From: Blastomussa wellsi
Lineage: Eukaryota; Cnidaria; Anthozoa; Scleractinia; Plerogyridae
Reading direction: 5' to 3'
NCBI GenBank assembly: GCA_947652115.1
Contig: OX393569.1
Location: 2,413,615-2,477,614, forward strand
DNA length: 64,000 bases
In this document: positions 23,850-35,361 of the stretch, one piece after another
Layout: every line of letters begins with the position of its first letter
How positions within the stretch are numbered: position 1 is the stretch's first letter
Notes under the pieces: model-generated
What the model saw: the letters and a program-made list of their open reading frames with translations, nothing else
Told to the model about the DNA's origin: nothing
Databases searched by the model: none
Made by a program: the position numbers and the translations under genes

Positions 23850-25589
23850 TTAAGAATCATCTGCCTTGATCCGCTTGTCCGCTGATTCTCCATCGTCCGG
23901 TATATCTGCTTCTTGTTGTTTTCTCTTTTTATTGTTGTGATTTGTTGCGCCGCTGGACTCGTTGAACAGCACTATGATGGACGTCATGTTATCACAGCCT
24001 GACCCATCACCTGTCGTGTCTGATGCTAAACAAGAATCCAGCAACTGGAAAGACAGAATATTGATAACAGGATAGCTGGGTAAAGAGGTTTTAAAGGACA
24101 TGTATTGTAACATATTCTACAGGAGAAAACTTATGAAAGCAGTCGTTCCTAAGCAACAAGACGTCATCAAACAAACCACAGCCAATCGTAACTCGGAAAT
24201 TGATGAAATCATCCAATCAGAACCGAGAGCAAAAGTTTGTAGCCGCGAAAAGCGCGGGAAAAGTTACGTAAATGTATACGTCAACCAAGGAACCACGTAA
24301 ATCAAGTCGCACGCGACACGCGCAAAGCGCGGGAAAGCGTCTGTAAATTAAGGTTGTTTACCATTTAACAAAAAAATTCGGAAATTCCGGATGGAATGTA
24401 AATGGAAAGACTAATTTTGTCTCCCCGAACGGAAATTTTCTCGGGAAAACGGGATTTCTTGAAAGGTAGTCCAAAATTCCCAAACGGAATTTCCGAACGG
24501 AAAATGTGCTTACCATTTGCCATTCACCACAAGCTCCAGGCCCTACGCCAATATGTCAAACTCGCCCTTGGCTTTCTCGGTAAGTTGGGTCTGTTTTGTA
24601 ATTGGAACACGCTATTCCCAAACGGAAATTTCCATTGGGGACTTTTGCTATCCATTTGCACAAACCGTCGACCAACCGGTTTCCCCGTGTAAATGGTAAA
24701 CAACCTAAGTCACTGCGGTCAGCTTGCGTATGTTGGCAAAGATGATCTTTTCGCCTCGAGAACAAACAAGCCAAACTGCCTTGCATTTTGGAGCATAACT
24801 AAGAACAACCACTTGTGTTTATTGAGTTATGCTGTTATGCTGAGATGCTGAGTTGAGTTATGCTGATTTGTCCGTGACTTTTGGAACTGACGGGTTATTT
24901 ATTTATTTTTTCATTTCTGTTGTTGACCATTGTTGGTTCTAACAGTAACAAAGTGATCATAAAATTTTACTCCATGCAAGTTCTGTTCTTATTTGAGGCC
25001 TGCAACGTAGCCAACAGTCAAGAATTTAAATAAGTTTTGAGGACTGACTTACCTCTTCACAAATCTTTGTAAGGTCGAGTTTACTGTTCTTTTTCTGTTC
25101 TCGTAGCCTGTCTGACACAAAATCCACGACTTCTTGACTTCCTTTCACGTTCCTTAACGAAAAAAGCGTTGCTGTTAACAAAATGCTCACAATTTCCGCT
25201 TCCCCACCAATGAAAAGGTACATCTAAAGATCAGAACACAACAGAATGCTAAAAAGACACAACCTGTAAACATTAATAATAGGCGTCTACTTCGGAATAA
25301 AACCTACAACACTTTATTCTAAGTTACAAGTGCCTTTTAAAATGGCTTTTCTTACCATATCCCATCACATGCGATGACCATAAACTCGTCAGCCCTGAAA
25401 AAGAAATCCCACAAAACAGTAAAAACGCACAAAAAAGTTGAGCAAAGTCTAGCACTACTACCCAAAAAGAGTTTTTCCAGTTCTTGTTCTTTATCACCAA
25501 ACTAGCGAGCGTAAGCTCTCGGAAATTCTCGTTAAGAAATAGAAAACATTTTCCGTGTTTCTATCGAGTTATAGAAACACGAGTGGAGG

Positions 25590-25620
<31 letters not shown>

Positions 25621-25768
25621 GATCCGCAGGCGAGTGTTTACACAGCTTTTTCGAGTTCTCCCAAACTTTCACGAGTGTTACTATAACTCGATAGAAACAC
25701 GAAGAAAATGTTTTCTATTTCTTTTAGAAAATAGCCCAAGGAAAATAACGAAAAACGACAACTTCTTT

Positions 25769-25813
<45 letters not shown>

Positions 25814-28800
25814 CGCGTATTTTCCTTGAGCTATTTTCTAGTTCAGCGTAAAAGGAGCAGTGGCCTAATGGTTAATGCGCTCGCCTCCGGATCGAAAGGT
25901 CCCGAGTTCGAGCATCGGCCGGGGCACTGCGTTGTGTTCTTGGGCAAGACACTTTACTCTCACAGTGCCTCTCTTCATCCAGGTGGATAAATGGCACCGG
26001 CAAATGTAATGCCGGGGGGTAAACCTGTGATGGACTAGCATCCCATCCAGGGGGAGTGGAAATACTCCTAGTTGCTTCAACCTACAGAAATCTAACACAG
26101 ACATTACCTTTTTATATACGTTAACACTGCACTGCAACATTTTTTATGAAAAATTCGCTCTTGGAGCTGGACGAAGTTCCTATCGTATTGTCTTCACGGG
26201 AACGAACTAGTATATAAAGACATCACTTCTCAAACGCGTTTTTCACTTTGCATTAAGGGTGCTACCGACAACAGAGCTCAATAGTTGTTTTTGACTTACT
26301 CTGTCAGTTGTGTTTGTCTAACGTCTGGTACTGCAGTGATTTGTTGTTCTTGAGCGGATAAATCTGTTTGTAGTTTATAGCTATGATCACCTGAAATTCG
26401 ACACATGTGTTAGAGAAAAAAGCAAATTAGTTTTTTGGGACGCATAGTAATACAACTACATACTGTAGCCCAAGGAAACCGGTTGTCACTCGCCAAGTGA
26501 CTTGAAAAATTGCTCGTAAAAATACGCCCACTAAAGTCGTGAATTTCGAAGATTCCCAAAAAGAAGGCCGAGTTACATGTACCTCGTTATTTTTTGCTTT
26601 ATTGCGAACACCTGTTTGCTTGAGACTGTGAAATGAAACATTAACGTTATCATTAACATACCCAACGCCCTTGATAGGTTTAGCCCGCCGTTAACCCTGC
26701 CTTCACATGTAACCTTTCCACCCGCTTTGTGGATTCTATTGAGTTCATGCTCGTCCTCAGGTTTATGGTCCACAGACATTTCCAGAGCAATACCATTCCG
26801 ACACAACACACAACGTGAATCACCCACATTGCCTACAGTGAGTTGATTTCCGTGTAACAAAGCAACAATTGCTGTAGTTCCACTGTCATATCCAACCTAC
26901 AAAATACAAGTTACAAATACAGTCAGCTCTCTCAGGCAGACAATATAATTTGGTTTTATCAACTGGGTTGATAATGTGAATTGGCCACCGTAAAGAGATT
27001 CGAGAGCTGACGTTTAAGGCAGACATCATCAAGACTGTACCCAACAACTGCCCGCTGCCTTGGAGAGGTATAGAGTTCATAGAGAGTTTAGATACAGTAA
27101 AATGACTGAAAGAATGGGTCCAAGGACTAATACCACTTGAATACCAAAATGTTGAAATTTAGTGTCATAGTTTTGAAGCGATATCTACCGCACACCACCA
27201 ACAGTTAAAAGTGACTCTGAACATTTTTTCTGTTATTGCAGCACTGCCAAATTTGAGGTGCCAGTATTTGTTCTATTAACCCAAATTATGCACAAGCTCA
27301 GATATTTTACTGACATAGAATGGTATGATTACTAGTATAATAATATACATGAAAAAATTACTCGATTCTGATTGGCTGAGAGCAGTGCAGTTAAGTGTAA
27401 CACCAGTGAAAAAAGTGTAACACCAGTGCAAATTACACATCGAAATTCTGGATTATGGTTGCAAATGTTTTAAACGAACTGCTTTCAGTTTGTAGCATTA
27501 TCAGCTGATCTTCATCAGCCAATCCGTAAATAAAGTGTCAAATTCGCATCAAATGCTCACTTCTTGTCTGCAACACTGTAAGATCTCCCGGTACTTCCTC
27601 CAGGTGAATTTTTTCATGTTTATATTATTAATAAAAGCGGCTCGTGCAATTTCAGTTTTTTGAAAAACTCACTCGTGCAAATTAATTCCAAATTGAACTC
27701 AACACCGTATGATTACCAATACTAATTTCGTCACAAGTATTTCCAACTTACATGGAGAATTCTGCCGAATGATTACAATCTAATACGTAGCAGTGTCTGA
27801 AAATTCCTTCCCTTTGTCAAGTACTCAACTAAAATCAACATAATCTCTGTGCATCCTTGAATTTGATACCAGCATACTCTGCAAACATTTTATGAATGAA
27901 GTGTTCCCAAGCCCAACTAATGAGAAAAATATTTTGAGCCCCCAACAGGAATCGAACCAATGACCATGACCTCACGCACTACAAGTTTCCTATAGCTCAG
28001 TGGTTAGAGCATTCAACTGCTACATTACTTGCAAAAAAGTTTTATTTCGGACATTTAATTTTCGGACACTTTTCCCCTCATTTCGGACAATTTTCGGACA
28101 AAAATTTCGGACACTGCGCTGAAACATGCCTAAAGTAAATTTAGGAGTGAAAAACATTAATTAGACTGAAATAAAATATGTGAAAATTTTGAACGCTTAA
28201 AAATTTCGGACGGTTTTATTTTCGGACACTATTTTTGTCTGAAATTAAAATCGTCCAAAATTTTTTGCAAGTAATGTATCTGGAAGGTGATGGGTTTCAC
28301 TCCCAGTGGGAACTCTGAAAATTATTTGTGAGTAATTTGTCTTGAGAATGTTTCTTTGTTCATTTCACTTTGTCCAAGTAACCATTCCATTTATCAAGTA
28401 TCCTTTGCAATGCATGAAAGATAATGTTCAACTTTTTAACAAGTAAACAATCCACCTCATCTGAGCTTTGAAATCCTCCATTTTCAATGCCATCTTGTTC
28501 ATCGCCATCATCGTCATCATCATCGTCGTCATCATCTTCATCATCCTCATCCTCATCCTCATCTTCTTCGTCATCATCCTCATCATCTTCCATATCAGAA
28601 GTCTTCTCTGTATTTGTATTATTTTCTTCCACCTGTCCTGCTTGACTAGTACCTGCTTCTTCCCTCTGTGGTTTTTCATCGTTCTTGTTGTCGCTCTCAG
28701 AGTCCTCATTCATCTTCTCCTTGCCATCATTCTCTCTTTCATTTGCAGAGTTCACATTCAACAAAGAACCCCCCTCTCCATTTTCAGGACCACTTTCATT

Positions 28801-31800
28801 ACTGTTTTTGTCCTCTTTGTCATTCTTGGTACCTGAAGAAATAATGGATGAGCTGATTTGAATAAATTGGATATAACAGTACAAACATTGAACTATTCCT
28901 TAAAAATACTTAGTTGCAGCTAGAACGCCATAAAAATATTAACCCCCCCCCCCCCCCCACCACCAAGGTTTTTTTAGGATTTTGTCAAGGGCCTTTACTC
29001 TGGGCATCTGTCCATTTCAATAGCAGTTTGGTAGATGAATGAGATATTAAAAGGCAAGTAAGGTGTTGTTCAGGGGTTATTCCTTGAAATATTGTAAGCT
29101 TTAAGACCCTGTTCCTGGCCCTAAAGTACCTAGTTATAATGCAACAATAAGTTACATTAAATCATTTTACATGTTCAGCTGTTCAAAACTGTAATTTGTG
29201 AGTAAAACTTTTAATTTTGTCAAGAAAAACCAACGTTATAATGGAAAAAGTGAAAAATCACGAAAAATCTGCCATACTGGATGACATAACAGGCCCCCAG
29301 CAGTGCAAAAAAGTCTTTTATGTGGATGTGAAAGACAAAGTGAAATAATTGAAACATTAACCTGGTCTGTTGTATTCCTGTTTTATATAAACCATGTCTT
29401 TGCAAAACACCAAAGAGCTAACACTGACTTAAATTTTCCTTTCTTTCAAATGATTGCCCTCTACTTTGTGTATAATATTTACCATTTTCATTTGGTGTAT
29501 CAGCAGCACTCTGATTTTGTTCACTATCTTTATTGTTTTCTTCCTGATCACCAGCTGAAGTTTGTTCATCATTTTCTGTCCAGTATTCAACACCCTCTTC
29601 ATCACCTTCTCCTAACTTCTTCTTCATCTGCCAATATTGTAAGAAAATAATGTGTATAATTAACAATTATTCTTGAGATTGAGAAGAATAATTGTTTTAG
29701 TATATACACAGGAAGTGATCTCAACAACATTTTCAGAAGGAAACCATTTAAAAATCGATTTAATTGACCTCCGAAACACTGGCGAAAAGCGAGTTTACAC
29801 CCGCCATTTTGTTTTTGTTTGGCTTACGCATTATTCACTCGGTAGGGGGTGAATAATGCTCATTAGCCAGAGATAACGAACCAATCAGATTGCTTAAAAC
29901 ACCAAGATCACTGACTGTGTATATACTAATTCAGTTTATTCTCACTTACTGTGTGGTGATGGCAGAAACATAGAGTCTTACAAACATGGGTAATGTATAG
30001 CACTGAATTGAAAGAGTATCTACATCGTATGTTCTACCGCAGCAACTTTTACCAAAGAAGTGAAGATTAATGGGGGAGCAGGGTTGCCTTCTCACCAATG
30101 TGGCCCAGGCGTGATTCCAACCTGGTGCTGCCATATGTCGCTCGAGAATGTTGTTGGTTCTCTCTTTGCTCCAAGGGTTTTTCTCTAGGTTTTCCAGTTT
30201 GCCCCCTCCTCAGAAACCAACATTTCTAAATTTCAATTTGAACTGGATAGAGGGCCCGCATGAAAACCAGATAAGGCTGATGTGGCTTCCCCTCTAAATA
30301 TCACAATTAATTATTTATTTTATTAATTTTAATACAATGTAAATGTACTGTATGTAAATGCCAAATTGTCATGACATAGGCTCCAAGGGCAGGCTTTGGA
30401 CCTTCACTAGGTGAAAAAAAACCTGGACAGATTTGCTGAGCAAGAGTAGCATTTTCCTCTTGGATAACATCTACACATCTTGTCAACAACAAAACATTCC
30501 AGTCGTGTTTCCAAACCTCTTTCATCTTAGCTAACAGTTCATGTAGCGGCATTGAAGCCTCTTGCTCTAACAACCCCAAATCTTCCTCCTCCTCTTCATC
30601 CTTGTCAAGTCCTGCTAATTCCTTCAACTCTGCAAGCCCCTGGAAAACAAGCAAATAATAACATGAGGGCAAACTATTCTTGGATAATAATAACCTCTTA
30701 CTAGCTGAGCGCAAGGGCTGTACTGGGGAATATTGGCCCGATGTCATGGCACTATGGACTGAGTGAAGCGAGGACGGTATATAAATGACCAAGGGCCAAT
30801 ATTTCCCCAGTATGGCTCGAGCAAGAAGGTTAGTAAGTAGTTTATTATATGGCACTCAGGTCATGCATGCTTGCTAAAAATGCACTTTCGGTGACTTGAA
30901 TTCAGAAGTTTTCTGCCAAAACGTGTTTTGATGCTACGAACAACTCAGAAAGAACAAGCTACCACAATTTTAAAACATTTTTTTTTTAATTAGAGTATTT
31001 ATATATACATTTTCTTTCCACAGTTCTAGTTGCAAATTTTAAATTATCCAACTTATGGAACTGGTCCATATGGCAAAATTCTGACCAAGAAAGAACCAAT
31101 AAGAATGCTCGGATTTTCCTTGCCATATAGTAAGATGAGATATTTCTGGATAAAATTGACAATTAAATAACAGGACACACGCTTATAAAATGGTCTCAAT
31201 TTGTTAACTGCTTGATCTGGACTCAAGGGCTCGGTTGCATAAAACACCCATAACACAGTTAGTGGAAAAAATTTGGTGGACGGTTTTATTATCAAAATCT
31301 TCTAGTTGATGAAAATTCATTAGCTGCTTGACAATGTATACATATTGTAAGGAGAAATTTGTTGCTCATTGTCACCAACCTCATCACTGATGATAAGCTG
31401 GTCAACTTGCAGGAACGAGTCGACCATTGATTGTTTGATTTCTCCTTTCTTGTAGCTTTCTGTGTTCTTCAATACTTCTGGGAGGTGTTTTGCTACAAAC
31501 TTTGCTACTTCTGAACCTGAATAAGCAACACAATACGTTGTAAACATTAAAATGTATGTGCAAATACATCTAAGCGCAACAAAGAAAAGTAACAGACAGG
31601 GATGTAGCTAGTATTTGTCGCAGATGGAAATGTTGACTCAACAGGCGGGTACTTTGGGCTGACGTGGTAGTTTTTTAAAGATCACAGGTCGTTTTTCAGC
31701 CGGGAAAACCATGCTGACAGCCAGGTTTCACTGACAGATGCTCTGCCACCTTACCTCCATGGCCATCATAAACTGCAAAGATGGTGGAACTGTCGTCAAA

Positions 31801-33365
31801 ATCCAGCAAACATGTATGTGCATCCTGTAAAAAGCAATCAAAGTTAAAACTAAGCCTGGATATGGTTATGATAGCAGTAAACTACAGAGAAACAGGACTA
31901 AAAAAACTATCGTCCAGTGGTCCAGGACAGGTAGATTTTCCTTTCAGCCAAGTAACTATTTACTTGCTTGATGGGTAAGGGCCTAGAAAAACCTCAACCA
32001 AATAGTGAACAATAAGCATGAATTGGGATGTGCAAAATGAGAGTTGCGTGTCTAAAAGGCAGGCTGGATTTCACGTGTTCTGTGAAGCCCAGAATTAAGA
32101 GAAAGAACCATAGAATTTGTACAGCTTGTTTAAGCACCTGCTAGGGAAATACCCCTGTACCTGTCAAGTGTCATATCTCTGCAGACCATTTAGAATTAAT
32201 TCGCAATACACATAAATTACTGGCAACAATTCTAAATCAATGTGATTATGTAATTTGGAAATCCTGCAACAATTTTTTCCTATTATATTTAAACAACGTG
32301 AGAATGTGATTAGACTGTGTGCAGCTGTATACTATTCCACACGCTTTTCCATGTGAGGAAATCATTAGTAAACGGCTGCACGCAGGCTAGGATGCAAGTG
32401 ACTCTGTGATAATGAGAAAGCAAAACATCTATTCAGTGTATCCCCAGGTGGTATGAACTGAATTTCATAGCCAGGTACAAACACAATGGCAAATTTAAGG
32501 TTTACACACTAAAGTTGCCATAATTTATTCTGCTCGATCCCTTAATAAAAGAGGCAAGAAATGTCAAGTCTGAGTATTATAGCCATGTTGACATAGCCAC
32601 ATGCAAAACAACTAGCCAGCCAATCACATTATTAAAACGAAATTGTCTAACCCTGGATAGTGTTACTAATGTAGGATTTCATACATGCATGCAAAATACA
32701 GTTGTTAAGTAGGCGCTCGAGGTTTCACAGGTGGTGAGCACTAATAGCTATTAATGTAAAGATGTTTAACTCGATTCAAATATAATCCAGCTAGCTATAA
32801 CAAGTTTTTCTTTCAATTTTTCCTGGCCAGAGAGTAGGTCTAACGGACTTTGAACTTATTTAGGTTTCTTTTTCTCCCAAAAATTAGACTTTGCTGATCG
32901 TTACATTCAAATGAAAACGCTTGGTTTGTATTTTGAATTCACGAAGATTTATTTGAAAACATTTAGCACAGCTCACAATTAAATGGTAGTAGCACACCCA
33001 GTAGCCGTGCCAAATAAATAAAAAAAACTGCTGGTGCGGCAGAAAAAACAACATGGAAATGGATTTTGTCAATTGGCTTACATCGCCAGCCGATCGATCG
33101 AAAGAAAATTTCACGAGATGCAGTCTGTTCAAACCAGTTAGACCAAGAGTCGATGTCAAGGAGCAATAATTGTAACTAGAATTAGCAGTTCGCTAAACAC
33201 ACAAGGTGAAACAAATTATCAGAGTTTATATTTCGCGGTACAAAACTCACTTACCTCCATCGTCACTCGCCATCCTTGCATACACGACACGCCATACCTT
33301 AGTTGTCCGTTTTCGTTGCCCTCGGAGATCTTCTCAGTTTTCGGTTTCGCCAAGTACGCTCCCAT
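23850..33365 (-). CDS. PPM1G: protein phosphatase 1G (PP2C gamma)
   Basis: Exons: 33365-33255, 31824-31755, 31516-31380, 30639-30517, 29627-29483, 28832-28456, 26896-26662, 26390-26300, 25394-25356, 25152-25053, 24044-23850. The phases agree throughout and give 540 aa, close to the human protein. It is a Mg/Mn-dependent Ser/Thr phosphatase of the nucleus. Visible PP2C motifs are [17 protein letters not shown] (metal Asp57), [34 protein letters not shown] and GCDNMT. The catalytic domain is split, as in PPM1G, by a long acidic insert (exons 5-6, about residues 148-321, with a run of Asp/Glu). The C-terminus is basic (KKRK, DKRIK), suiting a nuclear localisation signal. Several introns carry MITEs, a SINE and a tRNA-like repeat. 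The gene appears intact. Confidence 0.96.
24348..24707. mobile_element. MITE-like element in PPM1G intron 10
   Basis: Terminal repeats of about 20 bases (left AAGGTTGTTTACCATTTA; right TAAATGGTAAACAACCT) bound 360 bp of non-coding sequence. The interior repeats GGAAATTCCG-like and CCAAACGGAA motifs. Confidence 0.85.
25480..25845. mobile_element. MITE cluster in PPM1G intron 8
   Basis: The block TTTCTATCGAGTTATAGAAAC occurs repeatedly in direct and inverted form, with GTTTGGGAGAACGAG/CTCGAGTTCTCCCAAAC-type arms. It looks like a foldback element with an internal palindrome and a partial duplicate. Non-coding. Confidence 0.75.
25852..26085 (+). mobile_element. tRNA-derived SINE
   Basis: The 5' part is tRNA-like with polymerase III boxes: A box around TGGCCTAATGGTTAATGCG and B box GGTCCCGAGTTCGAGC. 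It is followed by a conserved body (TGTTCTTGGGCAAGACACTT) and a tail containing GATGGACTAGCATCCCATCC. A second copy lies at 54217, so it is a dispersed family. The GGGCAAGACACTT core resembles conserved central domains of other animal SINEs; naming the domain would need a library. Confidence 0.85.
26941..27013. repeat. Penelope-like element end fragment
   Basis: Bases here match the TTTGGTTTTATCAACTGGGT terminus seen at 5406 and 35370. It is a short relic in PPM1G intron 6 with no coding part. Confidence 0.8.
27337..27630. mobile_element. MITE-like element in PPM1G intron 6
   Basis: Terminal inverted repeats of about 22 bases (TAATAATATACATGAAAAAA and a near complement) bound 294 bp of non-coding sequence. 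It contains the direct repeat AAGTGTAACACCAGTG. Confidence 0.75.
27985..28313 (+). repeat. tRNA-like sequence interrupted by a MITE
   Basis: A tRNA-like plus-strand sequence (TATAGCTCAGTGGTTAGAGC as D arm and A box) is cut in its anticodon region by the insertion at 28023-28276. It continues as TCTGGAAGGTGATGGGTTTC. The ends GTTTCC and GGGAAC can pair as an acceptor stem. Just upstream (27.94-27.97 kb) lies an inverted fragment of a similar T arm. It is most likely a tRNA-derived repeat and not a functional tRNA. Confidence 0.65.
28023..28276. mobile_element. mariner-type MITE, TA target site
   Basis: A 254-bp element has terminal inverted repeats CATTACTTGCAAAAAA and TTTTTTGCAAGTAATG. It is flanked by TA on each side, as expected for Tc1/mariner-type insertion. 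The interior is an irregular series of TTTCGGAC units. It interrupts a tRNA-like sequence. A related TTCGGAC/GTCCGAA hairpin lies at about 62.30-62.40 kb. Confidence 0.88.
28920..28960. repeat. poly-C tract
   Basis: A long cytosine run in PPM1G intron 5. Its exact length may be unreliable in assembly. Confidence 0.7.
29681..29945. mobile_element. MITE-like element in PPM1G intron 4
   Basis: Terminal inverted repeats of about 31 bases share AGTATATACACAG and its complement. The interior is 200 bp of non-coding sequence. Confidence 0.82.
30686..30842. mobile_element. foldback element in PPM1G intron 3
   Basis: Arms of about 50 bases (TACTGGGGAATATTGGCCC and a near complement) form a hairpin whose end lies about 47 bp downstream of the exon 4 acceptor on the genome map. 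Non-coding. Confidence 0.78.
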
Positions 33366-33819
33366 ATTTTCCGGAGAAAAAGGTAATGCAAATAAGATTT
33401 GTGACCACGAGGCTTCGCTTCTCTCCCGTGCAGCAGATTAAATTTTTGATCTTGGCACAAAACTCGCGGGCAGGATGCGCTCGAACTTCCTGTTTTGGTA
33501 TTGCTGCTGAGCTGCTTATCCGCGGGCTCAATCTGAGTCTAAAAAAAAAAAACTTATTTTTTTGGCAGTTTTTTCCAGGTTAAGCTTTGTCTATCAAATA
33601 ATTTATTGTAGATAGCTATTGTAGATACCATTTTGAGGTTAAAGGGCAAAGCGAAGAGCAACATGCACACGCCCGGCCGCCCGGCCGCGGGTGAATGTGG
33701 CGTGATCGGCGTGAGGGGCGTGATGTGGTTCGAGGAGCCGTCCCAGTGTCCAACGCAAGCAAGCTGTAGTACATTTTTGCCCAAAATAGATCATCCTTCA
33801 CTGATCTGGCAGGTTGAAT
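33366..33819. promoter_or_regulatory. shared divergent promoter region PPM1G / SELENOI
   Basis: The PPM1G and SELENOI start codons face away from each other across 454 bp with no other gene between them, so both promoters and 5' untranslated regions must fit here. An octamer-type ATGCAAAT lies at 33386-33393, about 20 bp above the PPM1G ATG. A GC-rich patch (CGCCCGGCCGCCCGGCCGCG) lies near 33.67 kb. I see no TATA box at a convincing position. Confidence 0.7.
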
Positions 33820-35316
33820 ATGCCTCCTGATTCGAAAGATCTGTCCTCTTTAAAGGACAAATCTCCGTCGTTTTATAGATTGCAGGCTACAGACTTGGAC
33901 AGGATGAAGGGAATTTATCTATCAACTGAAGAACTGAGGGGTTTTGACAAATACAAGGTAACACCCTCGAGCTCGATCGACCAGTCGATCAACATGAGTT
34001 TGAAAGTTCTTTGAAGTCTGCTGCATTCTCTTAACTTTTTTAATTATCTTTCTTTAGTACAAATCGGAAGATACATCGCCTGTGTCAAATTATTTAACAC
34101 ATCCATTTTGGAATTTTGTTGTGGAGGTGAGGGTTAATGCATAAAAAATGCGAGCTGCTGCTTTTGTACGTACGGAAAGGACTGTGGCATAATTGTGCAA
34201 GACGCAAGCTAATAAGTTATTAATTTTGCATGCCGGTTTAACAGCTGTACGTACAGAAACAGCATCTTGTACCACTGTTGGTTTTCTCTTTGAGAACCTT
34301 ACGGACAGGAAGTTAGACGATTAAATTACAGAGAGAAATCCTCAACTTTGTGGGAGGAAGTGGCCTCTTTAACAGATTTGATCCCGAGTGGGCTGGATCG
34401 GACAGGGATGATATATGCATGTTGATGGTGATCGTTTAATACTTGTAGTTATAATTTCTATGTATAAAGCAGCCACCTGAGCTCCTGATTTTGCTTTGAA
34501 GTGGGCAATGCAGTTGTAATGACCGTTGCTTTTTTTAGGCAACTCCCAGGTAATGTAATTTTACTTGATTAACATTTTTTCATTGAATTTTGATCAGCTT
34601 TCTTGTTATGACAGTGATTAGTTGACTACAACTTGTCTCTGGTAAAACTGTTCCATAAACTTAGAGATGTGCAAAAAATCTGGTTTTGTTGAGAGCTATT
34701 TCAGATTTTACCATGTTTTCACTCGCAAGATAAAAATATAAATTCTCTGTACCAGAAGCTTGTCACCCTGAAGCGTGTGATCATATGCATTTGTAACTAT
34801 GCTGCCGGTTATTCCCGTGTGCCAGTTTTGCCCTAAATAAGCATTTCAAATTTTGGATTTTTTAATTTTTTTCAAATTTTCTCGTTGCACTCGATTCTTT
34901 AATGGTGTCCCCTTGTCGCAGTGTTTGAATGATGCTTAGGAATGAATTTCAGTGCTGTTTGTTTCAGTCTGGTTTGCTTGCAGCTAGCTTTTATTTGTTA
35001 GCAAGGACTGGGGGGGGACATTAAATTTAACCAATTGAAAAATTACAGTTTTACTGCTCCCATAGGTATGTGGTAATAAAATAATTCATGGCATCTGGTA
35101 TATTGCTCCTGCGGTGCTCAGTACAAATGCCTATGTTATTGCATTAGCTCCCCCCCCCCCCTGAATCGCATATCTGCTGCACGTTCCCTGTCTTTCTATC
35201 GCATGAGGCAAGTGTTTTGTGTCTTCTTCTGGCACCCCTTGATGCAAAGATGTCATTCATGTGTAAACAAAAGCAAGTTATATAACAGCCAAAGTCAAAG
35301 GGGTATAAAAGTTTAG

Positions 35317-35361
<45 letters not shown>

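Noticed and set aside
28468..28836. 122-codon plus-strand hydrophobic frame
   Set aside because: It is the antisense shadow of the acidic PPM1G exon; GAT/GAC repeats read backwards give Ile/Val runs.
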